From: an uncultured Clostridia bacterium
Lineage (GTDB): Bacteria; Bacillota; Clostridia; Oscillospirales; Ruminococcaceae
Length of the DNA: 9,618 bases
Reading direction: 5' to 3'
NCBI GenBank assembly: GCA_947624425.1
Contig: CANQKG010000041.1
Coordinates: 1 to 9,618 of the forward strand
Of this stretch, positions 1 to 5,947 are shown piece by piece. The position numbers were made by a program, and so were the translations under genes. The notes beneath the pieces were generated by a model. The model was not told where the DNA came from and did no database searches. It was given only the letters and a program-made list of their open reading frames with translations. Each line of letters begins with the position of its first letter. The first letter of the stretch is position 1.

Positions 1-115
1 CACTGTTTCGCCCGCAGGGCGCGTTTCGGCGGCAAAGCCCCCGATTCCCCCTTTTCGTCGAAAACCGGCTTGGCTTGCGCCAATTCTGACGCCTCCTGCG
101 CCGGTTTTCTCTAGA
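1..115. other. Structured intergenic segment with nested inverted repeats
   Basis: No convincing gene is visible here. The stretch is rich in inverted repeats. CGCCC (9-13) and GGGCG (17-21) flank a 3-nt loop. A perfect 9-bp pair, AAAACCGGC (61-69) and GCCGGTTTT (100-108), encloses a second hairpin, TTGGC (70-74) with GCCAA (79-83). Because the outer arms carry an A4 on one side and a T4 on the other, the large hairpin could act as a weak terminator in either direction. A plus-strand frame is open from the window edge to a TAG at 112-114 (37 codons), and one minus-strand frame is also open, but neither resembles a family I recognise. A dispersed palindromic intergenic repeat is possible, but only one copy is visible, so this is a guess. 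Confidence 0.35.
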
Positions 116-118
116 GGT

Positions 119-153
119 GTCACGGAAGGCGGCAACTGGACGGCCTCCGTGAC
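119..153. other. Hairpin with perfect 8-bp outer stem
   Basis: GTCACGGA (119-126) pairs perfectly with TCCGTGAC (146-153). Inside it, GGC (128-130) pairs with GCC (143-145) after a one-base bulge at 127. Neither strand has a T tract after the stem, so it is not a canonical intrinsic terminator. It could be an RNA-stabilising or processing hairpin, a protein-binding palindrome or part of the repeat-like block to its left. Confidence 0.4.
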
Positions 154-194
154 GGATCATAAAAATGCCATTTAGAATACTTTTTGATAGACTG

Positions 195-225
195 ACGCCC
201 GCCGTATAGCAGGCGGGCGTTTTTT
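195..225 (+). terminator. Plus-strand intrinsic terminator converging on jag
   Basis: A perfect 9-bp stem, ACGCCCGCC (195-203) with GGCGGGCGT (212-220), has an 8-nt loop and is followed on the plus strand by a T run at 220-225. This is the textbook layout for stopping rightward transcription. The T run overlaps the jag stop codon (224-226). Read leftwards, the same hairpin is preceded by A's and followed by CAGTCTATC, so it lacks the U tract needed to end jag transcripts efficiently. It therefore implies a plus-strand transcript from beyond the left edge. Confidence 0.7.
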
Positions 226-1201
226 ACAGTTCGATCTTACCGTACAGCTTGACCTCGGCTGCCTTCTCCTTCAAGGCTTCCTCCGCCTTTTTGTCCATCT
301 CCTCAAACGCGGCGTCCGCCTCGTCTGCGTCAAGATAGATCGAGCTGCGGTCGATCTGCCGGTTTTTATACTCCTCCTCAAACGAGGACTTTTTGATGCT
401 GACAAAATCGCCCTTTTGCATCTCGCCGGTCTTTTTGTCGTACCGGGTCGGCGTAAAGCCTCTGTCGCGGTCGCGGCGGCGACGGGAACGGCGGTCTCCG
501 CCTCCCGACGGCTGCGGGTTCAGCGAGCTGATGACCACCCTGCGGTTCGGCTCCTCCCCGATGGATTTTGACTCCACTCCCTCGATCTCGGAGATCGCGG
601 AGTGAATGATCCGGCGCTCATAGGGGTTCATCGGCTCCAGCGTGGAGCTTCTGCCGGTTTTGAGCGCGCTGCGGGAGATCCGCCGTGCCAGTCCGCGAAG
701 CGCTTCCTTCCGCTTTTCCCGATAGTTGCCGCTGTCCAGCGTGATCCGAAAATAGCTTCCGCCGCCCCGATTGGCGACCAGCGAAGTCAGATACTGAAGC
801 GAATCCAGCGTTTCGCCCCGACGGCCGATGATGACCCCCACGCCGTCACCCTCCAGATTGATGACCGCGCTGTCCTCCTCGACCGTTACGGTTTGGGTGA
901 TGTCCGGCAGGCTCATGGCACAAAGCACGGAGGTCAGATACTCCTGTGCCAGCCGCAGCTTATTCTGATGCTCCTCGCTGAGCGCCGCCGGAGACGAAGC
1001 CGGTTCTTCGGGCGCCGGTGCTTCCTCCAGCATATCGACCACTGCTTCCACCTTAGCGTCCTTCTTCGCGCCGAACAGACCCTTTTTCGGCTCCTCCAGC
1101 ACGGTAAAACGCACCATACTTTCCGCCACGCCAAGCTGCTCGGCGGCAAGCCGTTGTGCTTCCTCGACCGTTTTGGCCGTTACGATCACTCTTTTTTCCA
1201 T
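224..1201 (-). CDS. jag: Jag/KhpB-type RNA-binding protein with extended C terminus
   Basis: Jag (KhpB/EloR) is a cytoplasmic RNA-binding protein linked in Firmicutes to cell elongation and division control. The 325-residue product has the three family domains in order. A Jag-N domain spans about 1-55 (it includes the KKGLFGAKK stretch). A type II KH domain spans about 85-165, with the GRRG loop at 126-129. An R3H-type domain spans about 168-226, with NPYERRIIH at 192-200. A Pro/Glu-rich linker at 58-78 joins the first two. After the R3H domain is an unusual tail of about 95 residues: an Arg/Asp-rich stretch (236-248), then a highly charged segment. ATG at 1201 is preceded by an AAGGAAG-type ribosome site at 1211-1217. 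It lies 25 nt after yidC, as expected for the rpmH-rnpA-yidD-yidC-jag cluster. Identity is secure; the function of the tail is unknown. Confidence 0.95.
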   Translation of the reverse strand: MEKRVIVTAKTVEEAQRLAAEQLGVAESMVRFTVLEEPKKGLFGAKKDAKVEAVVDMLEEAPAPEEPASSPAALSEEHQNKLRLAQEYLTSVLCAMSLPDITQTVTVEEDSAVINLEGDGVGVIIGRRGETLDSLQYLTSLVANRGGGSYFRITLDSGNYREKRKEALRGLARRISRSALKTGRSSTLEPMNPYERRIIHSAISEIEGVESKSIGEEPNRRVVISSLNPQPSGGGDRRSRRRRDRDRGFTPTRYDKKTGEMQKGDFVSIKKSSFEEEYKNRQIDRSSIYLDADEADAAFEEMDKKAEEALKEKAAEVKLYGKIEL

Positions 1202-1226
1202 TCCTTACTACTTCCTTCCCGGCGCT

Positions 1227-2279
1227 TTAGTCGCCGTCCTCTTCGTCATACACATCGCCGTATTTCTCCGCCATGCGGCGCCTTGCTTCGGCGATCTTCC
1301 GGCGGCGATATTCCTTTTCGGAGACCGTTTCCTCCACGACCTTCGGCTTTTCGCCGTCCTCTTTTTCCTCCACCGTTCGCACAACGGTTCGTTTTCCTTT
1401 TTGCTCCGCCTTCTTCGCGGCGCGTTCCGCCTCGTACTGTTCCGCCAGCTTTTCCGGATTATAGATCCGTCCCAGTACCAGCTGCTGTCCCAAGCCGAAC
1501 AGGCTGGAGATGATCCAGTACAGACCGATTGCGGCAGGCAGTCCCCACGCGATCATGATCGAGATGATCGGCATGACATACATCATGCCCTTCATGGCGC
1601 CCATGCCCGCCTGACCCTCGGTCTGGGAGGCGGTGGAGCGCATCGAAATGATGCCCGAAACCAGTCCGATCACGCCCGCCAAAATCGGGATCAGAATGAT
1701 CGGCCACTTGTTTTCCGCCGCGCTCGGCGCAATGCCGAGATCGAGCGAGCCTAGCTTGAAAGAGAACTTCTGAATGATCTCCATCTTTTCGGGCGCGATC
1801 AAATCGGCAAAACCGGCAGGATTCCCCTGAATATTGGTCAGCAGCTGGATCTGATTGGACATGGTTTCAGCAATACCCGCCCGCTCAAAAAGCTGAGTGA
1901 TGACGCCGCCGCTTAGATGGACGATATGCTTAAGCGGCTTATAGACCACATCGATGATACCGAACAGAACCAGGAAGGTGACGATCATTGGGAGGCAGCC
2001 GCCAGCGGGGTTAAAGCCCTCCTCCTGATAGAACTTCATCATCTCTTCCTGATATTTTTCCCGGTTCTTCCCGTACTTCTGCTGAAGCTGCTGCAAGCGG
2101 GGCTGAAGCACCCGCTGTTTTGCCAGATTCTTCTGCTGCTTAATCGACAGCGGCAGCTGCAATGCCCTTGCGATCAGCACAAAGAGGGTCAGCGCAACAC
2201 AGTAATTCGGGATCAGGCTGTAACACGCCCACATGACATAGCCAAGAGGCGTACCGATCAAGGTATAGATAAAATTCAT
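1227..2279 (-). CDS. yidC: Membrane protein insertase YidC (Oxa1 family)
   Basis: YidC inserts and folds membrane proteins, alone or with the Sec translocon. The 350-residue protein is the short Gram-positive type without the large periplasmic domain of E. coli YidC. Hydrophobic segments lie near 3-24, 27-44, 96-113, 193-213 and 232-262. Arg38 within the segment LFVLIARALQLPL matches the conserved positive residue of the hydrophilic groove. The charged cytoplasmic hairpin follows at about 47-88. The family signature NPAGGCLP is at 90-97, and the last membrane region contains GLPAAIGLYWIISSLFGLGQQ-like sequence. Residues 274-350 form a long charged tail, basic then ending in acidic residues, probably a ribosome-facing extension. 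ATG at 2279 has AGGAG at 2286-2290, which overlaps the yidD stop codon, so translation of the two is probably coupled. Cys19 is not in a convincing lipobox, so I do not call a lipoprotein signal. Confidence 0.96.
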   Translation of the reverse strand: MNFIYTLIGTPLGYVMWACYSLIPNYCVALTLFVLIARALQLPLSIKQQKNLAKQRVLQPRLQQLQQKYGKNREKYQEEMMKFYQEEGFNPAGGCLPMIVTFLVLFGIIDVVYKPLKHIVHLSGGVITQLFERAGIAETMSNQIQLLTNIQGNPAGFADLIAPEKMEIIQKFSFKLGSLDLGIAPSAAENKWPIILIPILAGVIGLVSGIISMRSTASQTEGQAGMGAMKGMMYVMPIISIMIAWGLPAAIGLYWIISSLFGLGQQLVLGRIYNPEKLAEQYEAERAAKKAEQKGKRTVVRTVEEKEDGEKPKVVEETVSEKEYRRRKIAEARRRMAEKYGDVYDEEDGD

Positions 2280-2288
2280 AGCGATCTC

Positions 2289-2534
2289 CTAATCAACATT
2301 TTTACGAAGCCAATGAAATTCCTCCGGCACTTTGTCCACACCGCCGGGATTCCACGGGTGGCAGCGGCAGATCCGGCGCAGTGCCAGATACCCGCCGCGC
2401 AGCGCGCCGTGCCGCTCGATCGCCTCCAGCGCGTATGCCGAGCAGGTGGGATAGAACCGGCAGCTCCCCTTTTTCTTTAAGGGGGACAGAAACCGGCGGT
2501 AGCCCCGGATCAGCCAAAGCAGCAGCCGTTTCAT
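2289..2534 (-). CDS. yidD: Membrane protein insertion efficiency factor YidD
   Basis: YidD is a small membrane-associated protein that improves YidC-dependent insertion of inner-membrane proteins. The 81-residue product shows the whole family signature: a basic amphipathic N terminus (KRLLLWLIRGYRRFLSPL, 2-19), CRFYPTCSAYALEAI (25-39), HG at 42-43 and RICRCHPWNPGGVDKVP (54-70). Conserved cysteines are at 25, 31, 56 and 58. Its ATG at 2534 overlaps the rnpA stop in an ATGA arrangement, and its TAG stop (2289-2291) runs into the yidC ribosome binding site. It sits between rnpA and yidC, its normal position. Length is typical of the family and nothing is missing. Confidence 0.96.
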   Translation of the reverse strand: MKRLLLWLIRGYRRFLSPLKKKGSCRFYPTCSAYALEAIERHGALRGGYLALRRICRCHPWNPGGVDKVPEEFHWLRKNVD

Positions 2535-2881
2535 GCGCGGGCGCCCTTTTCCTTTTGCATCAGCTTATTTAACTGACCCCGCATCACCGGCAAAAGCGCG
2601 GTGCTTTTTGCCTGCGGTGTGCGCTCCCTTGCGACAAATACCATATCGTAGCCTGTGGGAAGCTCCGGCTGGAGCGCGCGGTATGCCGCCAGAATGATCC
2701 GGCGGGCGCGATTGCGGCAGACGGCGTTTCCCACCTTTTTCGAGGTGGTGATCCCGATCCGATTATAAGGGCGGCGGTTCGCTTTAAGGTAGCTGACCAA
2801 AAGCGGGTGGGCGAGGAAGGAGCCGCGGTAATAAAGGCGCTTGAATTCCTTATTCAGGCGAAGCTTTTTGACCTCTGCCAT
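2531..2881 (-). CDS. rnpA: Ribonuclease P protein component
   Basis: RnpA is the protein subunit of RNase P. It binds the catalytic RNA and the 5' leader of pre-tRNAs during 5'-end maturation. The 116-residue product begins with the usual LRLNKEFKRLYYRG segment (7-20) and contains the diagnostic RNR helix, KKVGNAVCRNRARRIILAAYR (48-68), with RNRARR at 56-61. The last 10 residues are basic and probably disordered. ATG at 2881 is preceded by a strong AAAGGAGG site (2893-2900) about 11 nt away, slightly long spacing. Its stop overlaps the yidD start (ATGA). The gap to rpmH is 128 nt and holds several hairpins, so rnpA may be expressed at a lower level than rpmH. Confidence 0.96.
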   Translation of the reverse strand: MAEVKKLRLNKEFKRLYYRGSFLAHPLLVSYLKANRRPYNRIGITTSKKVGNAVCRNRARRIILAAYRALQPELPTGYDMVFVARERTPQAKSTALLPVMRGQLNKLMQKEKGARA

Positions 2882-2916
2882 AATAAAACGCGCCTCCTTT
2901 GCACCGGTAACGAAAG

Positions 2917-2946
2917 AAAGGCCACAAACAAAATGCTGTGGCCTTT
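2917..2946 (-). terminator. Perfect 10-bp hairpin between rpmH and rnpA; possible attenuator
   Basis: AAAGGCCACA (2917-2926) pairs perfectly with TGTGGCCTTT (2937-2946) across a 10-nt loop. Read on the minus strand, the stem ends in CTTT and is followed by CTTTCG, a broken pyrimidine tract rather than a pure U run. A partial terminator (attenuator) or an RNase processing site separating L34 mRNA from rnpA are both reasonable readings. Confidence 0.5.
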
Positions 2947-2968
2947 ACTGTGCATCCTTACGATATCA

Positions 2969-3007
2969 CAGGACAATTCCTGCCACCGCCGGCTCCCCAA
3001 AAGAGCC
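2969..3007. other. Two further hairpins just downstream of rpmH
   Basis: CAGGA (2969-2973) pairs with TCCTG (2978-2982) around a 4-nt loop. GGCTC (2991-2995) pairs with GAGCC (3003-3007) around a 7-nt loop. The second is followed on the plus strand by TTTT at 3008-3011, which reaches into the rpmH stop codon, so it is terminator-like in the rightward direction. On the minus strand these form the first two stem-loops of the rpmH 3' region, before the stronger hairpin at 2917-2946. Confidence 0.4.
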
Positions 3008-3009
3008 TT

Positions 3010-3144
3010 TTAGTGGGACAGCGACTTTCTGCCCTTTGCGCGGCGGCGTGCCAATACCTTGCGGCCGTTCTTGGTTGCCATTCTCTTCCGGAAGCCATGC
3101 TCCTTTTTTCTATGGATCTTTTTGGGCTGATAGGTGCGTTTCAT
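3010..3144 (-). CDS. rpmH: 50S ribosomal protein L34
   Basis: L34 is a small, very basic protein of the large ribosomal subunit. The 44-residue product begins MKRTYQPKKIHRKKEHGFRK and continues RMATKNGRKVLARRRAKGRK, which is the near-invariant L34 pattern at exactly the usual length. ATG at 3144 has an excellent AAGGAGGG ribosome site (3154-3161) with 9-nt spacing. A near-consensus promoter lies about 100 nt upstream. It heads the usual L34-RnpA-YidD-YidC-Jag cluster. Unlike many Firmicutes, the gene on its upstream side is rlmH rather than a divergent dnaA/oriC region. Confidence 0.97.
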   Translation of the reverse strand: MKRTYQPKKIHRKKEHGFRKRMATKNGRKVLARRRAKGRKSLSH

Positions 3145-3184
3145 ATCCGTTTTCCCTCCTTGTCGTATCAAGTCCCGGAGCGCT

Positions 3185-3198
3185 CACTCCGCCGAGTG
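3185..3198 (-). other. Hairpin in the rpmH 5' leader
   Basis: CACTC (3185-3189) and GAGTG (3194-3198) form a 5-bp stem with a 4-nt loop inside the predicted leader of about 70 nt. The surrounding bases allow alternative pairings (CTCA with TGAG, CCGC with GCGG). It may simply stabilise the message. A regulatory role is not shown. Confidence 0.3.
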
Positions 3199-3221
3199 CG
3201 GTGAGACCCCTGCAAATTACT

Positions 3222-3250
3222 AGTATACTGTAGTGCGTTTCATCTGTCAA
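3222..3250 (-). promoter_or_regulatory. Sigma-A-type promoter of rpmH
   Basis: On the minus strand a perfect -35 box TTGACA (3245-3250) is separated by exactly 17 nt from TATACT (3222-3227), one base from the -10 consensus TATAAT. Transcription would start near 3214-3216, giving an rpmH leader of about 70 nt. The -35 lies only 12 nt beyond the rlmH stop codon and no terminator separates them, so read-through from the cysE operon into rpmH is also possible. This is one of the two strongest promoters I can see. Confidence 0.88.
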
Positions 3251-3262
3251 GCATTTTTTGGT

Positions 3263-3745
3263 TTATTTATGGTACTGCCCGCCCGACGCGATCCGAAAGG
3301 CGCGGTAAAGCTGTTCCAATGCCATCACCCGCGCCAGACGGTGCGGAAAGGTCATCGGTGAAAAGGAAAGCCGAAAATCGGCGCGGCGCTTGACCGCCTC
3401 GGACAAGCCGAACGGTCCGCCGATCACCAGCGTCACGCGGCTGTCCCCGGCGACGGTGCGGTCGGTCAGCAGTTTTGAAAACGCCGGAGAATCCATCTCC
3501 TGCCCCTCTATGCACAGGGCGATCAGATAGCCCTGCGGCGAAAGCTTTGCCAAAATGCTTTCCCCTTCCCGCTCCAGAGCCGCGGCGATCTGCGCCGGAT
3601 CGGGATGGGAAGGCAGGCGATATTCGGGCAGTTCGGTCACGGTCAGGCGGCAGTAACCCTGCAGCCGCTTTCTGTATTCGTCGGCTGCCTCCTGCCAGCA
3701 GCGCTCTTTAAGCCGCCCGATGCAGATCAGATCGACCCTAAGCAA
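3263..3745 (-). CDS. rlmH: 23S rRNA (pseudouridine-1915-N3) methyltransferase RlmH
   Basis: RlmH is a SPOUT-class, SAM-dependent enzyme that methylates pseudouridine 1915 in helix 69 of 23S rRNA on the 70S ribosome. From the start chosen here the protein has 160 residues, against about 159 for the family. It opens with the typical IGRLKERCWQEAADEYRKRL pattern (9-28). It carries the SAM-binding VIGGPFGLSE (107-116) and the C-terminal trefoil-knot signature SPMTFPHRLARVMALEQLYRAFRI, ending in QYHK. The start is TTG at 3745. It has a strong GGGGAGG site at 3755-3761 with 9-nt spacing and gives the expected N terminus. The only upstream ATG in frame (3865) would add 40 arginine-rich residues translated from walJ in another frame. 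It overlaps the walJ end by 8 nt. Confidence 0.94.
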   Translation of the reverse strand: MLRVDLICIGRLKERCWQEAADEYRKRLQGYCRLTVTELPEYRLPSHPDPAQIAAALEREGESILAKLSPQGYLIALCIEGQEMDSPAFSKLLTDRTVAGDSRVTLVIGGPFGLSEAVKRRADFRLSFSPMTFPHRLARVMALEQLYRAFRIASGGQYHK

Positions 3746-4550
3746 TGACTTCCGCCTCCCCGATTTGAATCGACTTTCCGAAGCCGCGCGGCGGCGCGAC
3801 CCAGAGCGATACGTCCTGTCCGATCCGAAAACCGGCTTTTGTAAGCGCATCCGCCGATTCGGCAAGGGCTAATTGGGGAAGGTTATTCTGCTCGCTCAAA
3901 TGCCCCAGCAGAAACTGTTTTGTCCCGCTTTTGGCAAGCCGCGCGACCTCCCGCGCCGCCTCAGCATTGGAGAGGTGTCCGCGGTCCCCCGCGATCCGCC
4001 GTTTTAAGTAAAAAGGATAGATGCCGTTTTGAAGCATCTCCTGCTCATAATTCGATTCCAGCAACACAAAGTCACAGCCGGTCAGAGCCGACGCCACATC
4101 GGTACTGATAAAGCCGAGATCGGTGCAGTAAGCGGCGGTTTTCCCCTCGGCGGAGGTGATCCGAAAGCCCAGCCCCTGCGCGCAGTCGTGAGAGGTGGGG
4201 AAGCACGCCACCGTCAGACCCCCGACCGTGACGGCGCGGCGGCAGATCTCCAAAAGCTCACATTCCCCGCTGACCGCGTCCTTTTCGATCAGCGCCTCCA
4301 GTGTGCCGACCGAGCCGTAGACCGGTACATGCAGTCGCTCGGTGAGCTTTCTCAGCCCGCTGATATGGTCGGTATGCTCGTGAGTGACGAAAATGGCTTT
4401 GATATCGGACAAACGATGCCCGGCCGCCCTGAGCGAGGTATCCAGTATCCGAGGACCTATCCCCGCGTCGATCAGAATACCGCCCGCTTCGGTGCCGAAA
4501 TAGGTGCTGTTCCCCTTGCTGGAGCTGGCGATATTATAACATTCCATCAT
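3738..4550 (-). CDS. walJ: WalJ/YycJ-like metallo-beta-lactamase-fold hydrolase
   Basis: The 270-residue product is a metallo-beta-lactamase-fold protein of the WalJ/YycJ (VicX) type. That group is associated with the WalRK cell-wall regulatory locus of Firmicutes; its substrate is not settled, and nuclease activity has been suggested. Visible metal ligands include THEHTDH (56-62; His57, His59, Asp61, His62), His121 in PTSHD, Asp144 in CTDLG and His217 in LLGHLS. ESNYEQEML (165-173) and PFYLKRRI (179-186) match the family. Residues Met1 and Met2 are both possible starts. I use the ATG at 4550, which overlaps the cysS stop as ATGA; the ribosome site is weak, so translational coupling is likely. 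The gene symbol is inferred from family resemblance; walR and walK are not in the window. Confidence 0.85.
   Translation of the reverse strand: MMECYNIASSSKGNSTYFGTEAGGILIDAGIGPRILDTSLRAAGHRLSDIKAIFVTHEHTDHISGLRKLTERLHVPVYGSVGTLEALIEKDAVSGECELLEICRRAVTVGGLTVACFPTSHDCAQGLGFRITSAEGKTAAYCTDLGFISTDVASALTGCDFVLLESNYEQEMLQNGIYPFYLKRRIAGDRGHLSNAEAAREVARLAKSGTKQFLLGHLSEQNNLPQLALAESADALTKAGFRIGQDVSLWVAPPRGFGKSIQIGEAEVIA
3755..3761 (-). promoter_or_regulatory. Ribosome binding site that fixes the TTG start of rlmH
   Basis: GGGGAGG on the minus strand lies 9 nt before the TTG at 3743-3745. It is the only good ribosome site near the expected rlmH N terminus and lies inside the end of walJ, so rlmH can be translated on its own as well as by coupling. 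Confidence 0.75.
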
Positions 4551-5947
4551 ACGCTGCCCGCCTTTTTGATCCGTGTGCCCTGTCTTGTCTCCTCCACCAG
4601 ATAGCCCAGTGCCGCGATCTCCTCCCGCAGCCGGTCGGCAAGGGCGAAATCCTTTGCCTTTCGGGCGGCGGCACGGTCGGCTGCCAGCTTTGCCACCTCA
4701 GCGGGAATTTCCTCCTCCGCCGGTTTTTGATACAAAAGCCCCAGCACGCCGCAAAGCTCGGTCAGCATATTGAGATAGGCCGAAAGCTCCGCTTTCCCCG
4801 CGCCCGACGCGGCGGCCGCATTGGCGGCGCGCACCAGCTCGAACACGGCGGCGATCCCGTCGGCGGTATTGAGGTCGTCCTCCATGGCGGCGATAAATTC
4901 CTCCCGATAGGCGTTTATCCCGGCAAGTGCTTCGGGAGGCGCGGGGATCTCCTTCGCCGCGCCGATCGCACGGCGCAGCGTATCCCGGCAGGTATACAGC
5001 CGGGTGAGGGAGGAAACGCACTGCTCCATGATCTCCCTGCTGTAATTGATGGGACTGCGGTAATGCGCCTGCAGCATCAAAAAGCGGATCGGCTCATAGC
5101 CGTACTCTTTTGCCACCTCCCGCACGGTGAAAAAGTTCCCCAGCGATTTGGACATCTTCCGATTATCCACATTGATATAGCCGTTGTGCATCCAGTACCG
5201 TGCGAAGGGCACGCCGTTTGCAGACTCGCTTTGGGCGATCTCGTTTTCATGGTGAGGAAAGACAAGGTCCTGCCCGCCGCAGTGAATGTCGATGGTGTCG
5301 CCTAAATACCCCTTTGCCATGGCCGAGCATTCGATATGCCAGCCGGGACGGCCTTCGCCCCAGGGGGACTGCCAGTGCGGTTCGCCCGGCTTGGCGGCTT
5401 TCCAGAGCGCGAAGTCCATCGGATCCTCCTTGGTTTCGCCCACCTCGATCCGGGCGCCTGCCCGCAGTTCCTCCAGCGGCATATGGGAAAGCTTGCCGTA
5501 CTGCCCGTCGGCCGCCACGCGGAAATAGACGTCGCCGTTTTTCTCATAGGCAAAGCCGCCGTCGATCAGCGATTGAATTAGCCCGATGATCCTGCCGATA
5601 TTCTCGGTCGCACGGGGGTGTACGGTGGCAGGACGGATATTCAGTCCCTCGGCGTCGGTTTGATACTCGGCGATATACCGCTCCCCGATCTCGGCGGAGG
5701 AAACGCCCTCCTCATTCGCCTTTTTGATGATCTTATCGTCCACATCGGTGAAGTTCTGGACGAACCGCACCTCAAACCCCCGATACTCCAAAAACCGCCG
5801 CAGGACGTCGAACACGCAGGCGGGACGAGCGTTTCCGATATGGATATAGTTATAGACCGTCGGTCCGCAGGCGTAGATCAGCGCTTTATTCTCAAAAAGC
5901 GGCACAAATTCCTCTTTTTCTCTGGTCAGTGTGTTATAAATCTTCAT
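4547..5947 (-). CDS. cysS: Cysteinyl-tRNA synthetase
   Basis: CysRS charges tRNA-Cys with cysteine. The 466-residue product is a complete class I synthetase of normal length. Zinc ligands are Cys27 (YACGPTVYN), Cys207 (HIECSAM), and His232 and Glu236 in PHHENE. The HIGH-type motif is HIGN (36-39) and KMSKS is at 264-268. DALR-type and C-terminal helical regions follow. The ATG at 5947 is chosen because it gives the canonical MKIYNTLTREKEEF start and has AAGGAG a few bases upstream. An ATG at 6148 in the same frame would add 67 Arg/Trp-rich residues that are simply cysE read out of frame. It overlaps cysE by 14 nt and walJ by 3 nt. It lies downstream of a T-box with a Cys specifier, so its expression should rise when tRNA-Cys is uncharged. 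Confidence 0.96.
   Translation of the reverse strand: MKIYNTLTREKEEFVPLFENKALIYACGPTVYNYIHIGNARPACVFDVLRRFLEYRGFEVRFVQNFTDVDDKIIKKANEEGVSSAEIGERYIAEYQTDAEGLNIRPATVHPRATENIGRIIGLIQSLIDGGFAYEKNGDVYFRVAADGQYGKLSHMPLEELRAGARIEVGETKEDPMDFALWKAAKPGEPHWQSPWGEGRPGWHIECSAMAKGYLGDTIDIHCGGQDLVFPHHENEIAQSESANGVPFARYWMHNGYINVDNRKMSKSLGNFFTVREVAKEYGYEPIRFLMLQAHYRSPINYSREIMEQCVSSLTRLYTCRDTLRRAIGAAKEIPAPPEALAGINAYREEFIAAMEDDLNTADGIAAVFELVRAANAAAASGAGKAELSAYLNMLTELCGVLGLLYQKPAEEEIPAEVAKLAADRAAARKAKDFALADRLREEIAALGYLVEETRQGTRIKKAGSV

Noticed and set aside
150..190. Possible promoter with a TAGAAT-like -10 in the left intergenic region
   Set aside because: No acceptable -35 box at proper spacing, and no gene downstream on that strand.
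195..220. Hairpin as the terminator of jag
   Set aside because: On the minus strand the stem is followed by CAGTCTATC, with no U tract; the T run lies on the plus-strand side.
602..1513. 303-codon open frame on the plus strand
   Set aside because: It runs antisense across jag and yidC and yields a low-complexity Arg/Phe/Pro product, as expected for a high-GC shadow frame.
3250..3262. T-rich run on the plus strand after the rlmH stop
   Set aside because: No stem precedes it on the plus strand; it is part of the AT-rich sequence upstream of the rpmH promoter.
5163..5171. Perfect DnaA-box sequence TTATCCACA
   Set aside because: It lies inside cysS and encodes the conserved residues just before the KMSKS motif; it is isolated, with no cluster or AT-rich region.
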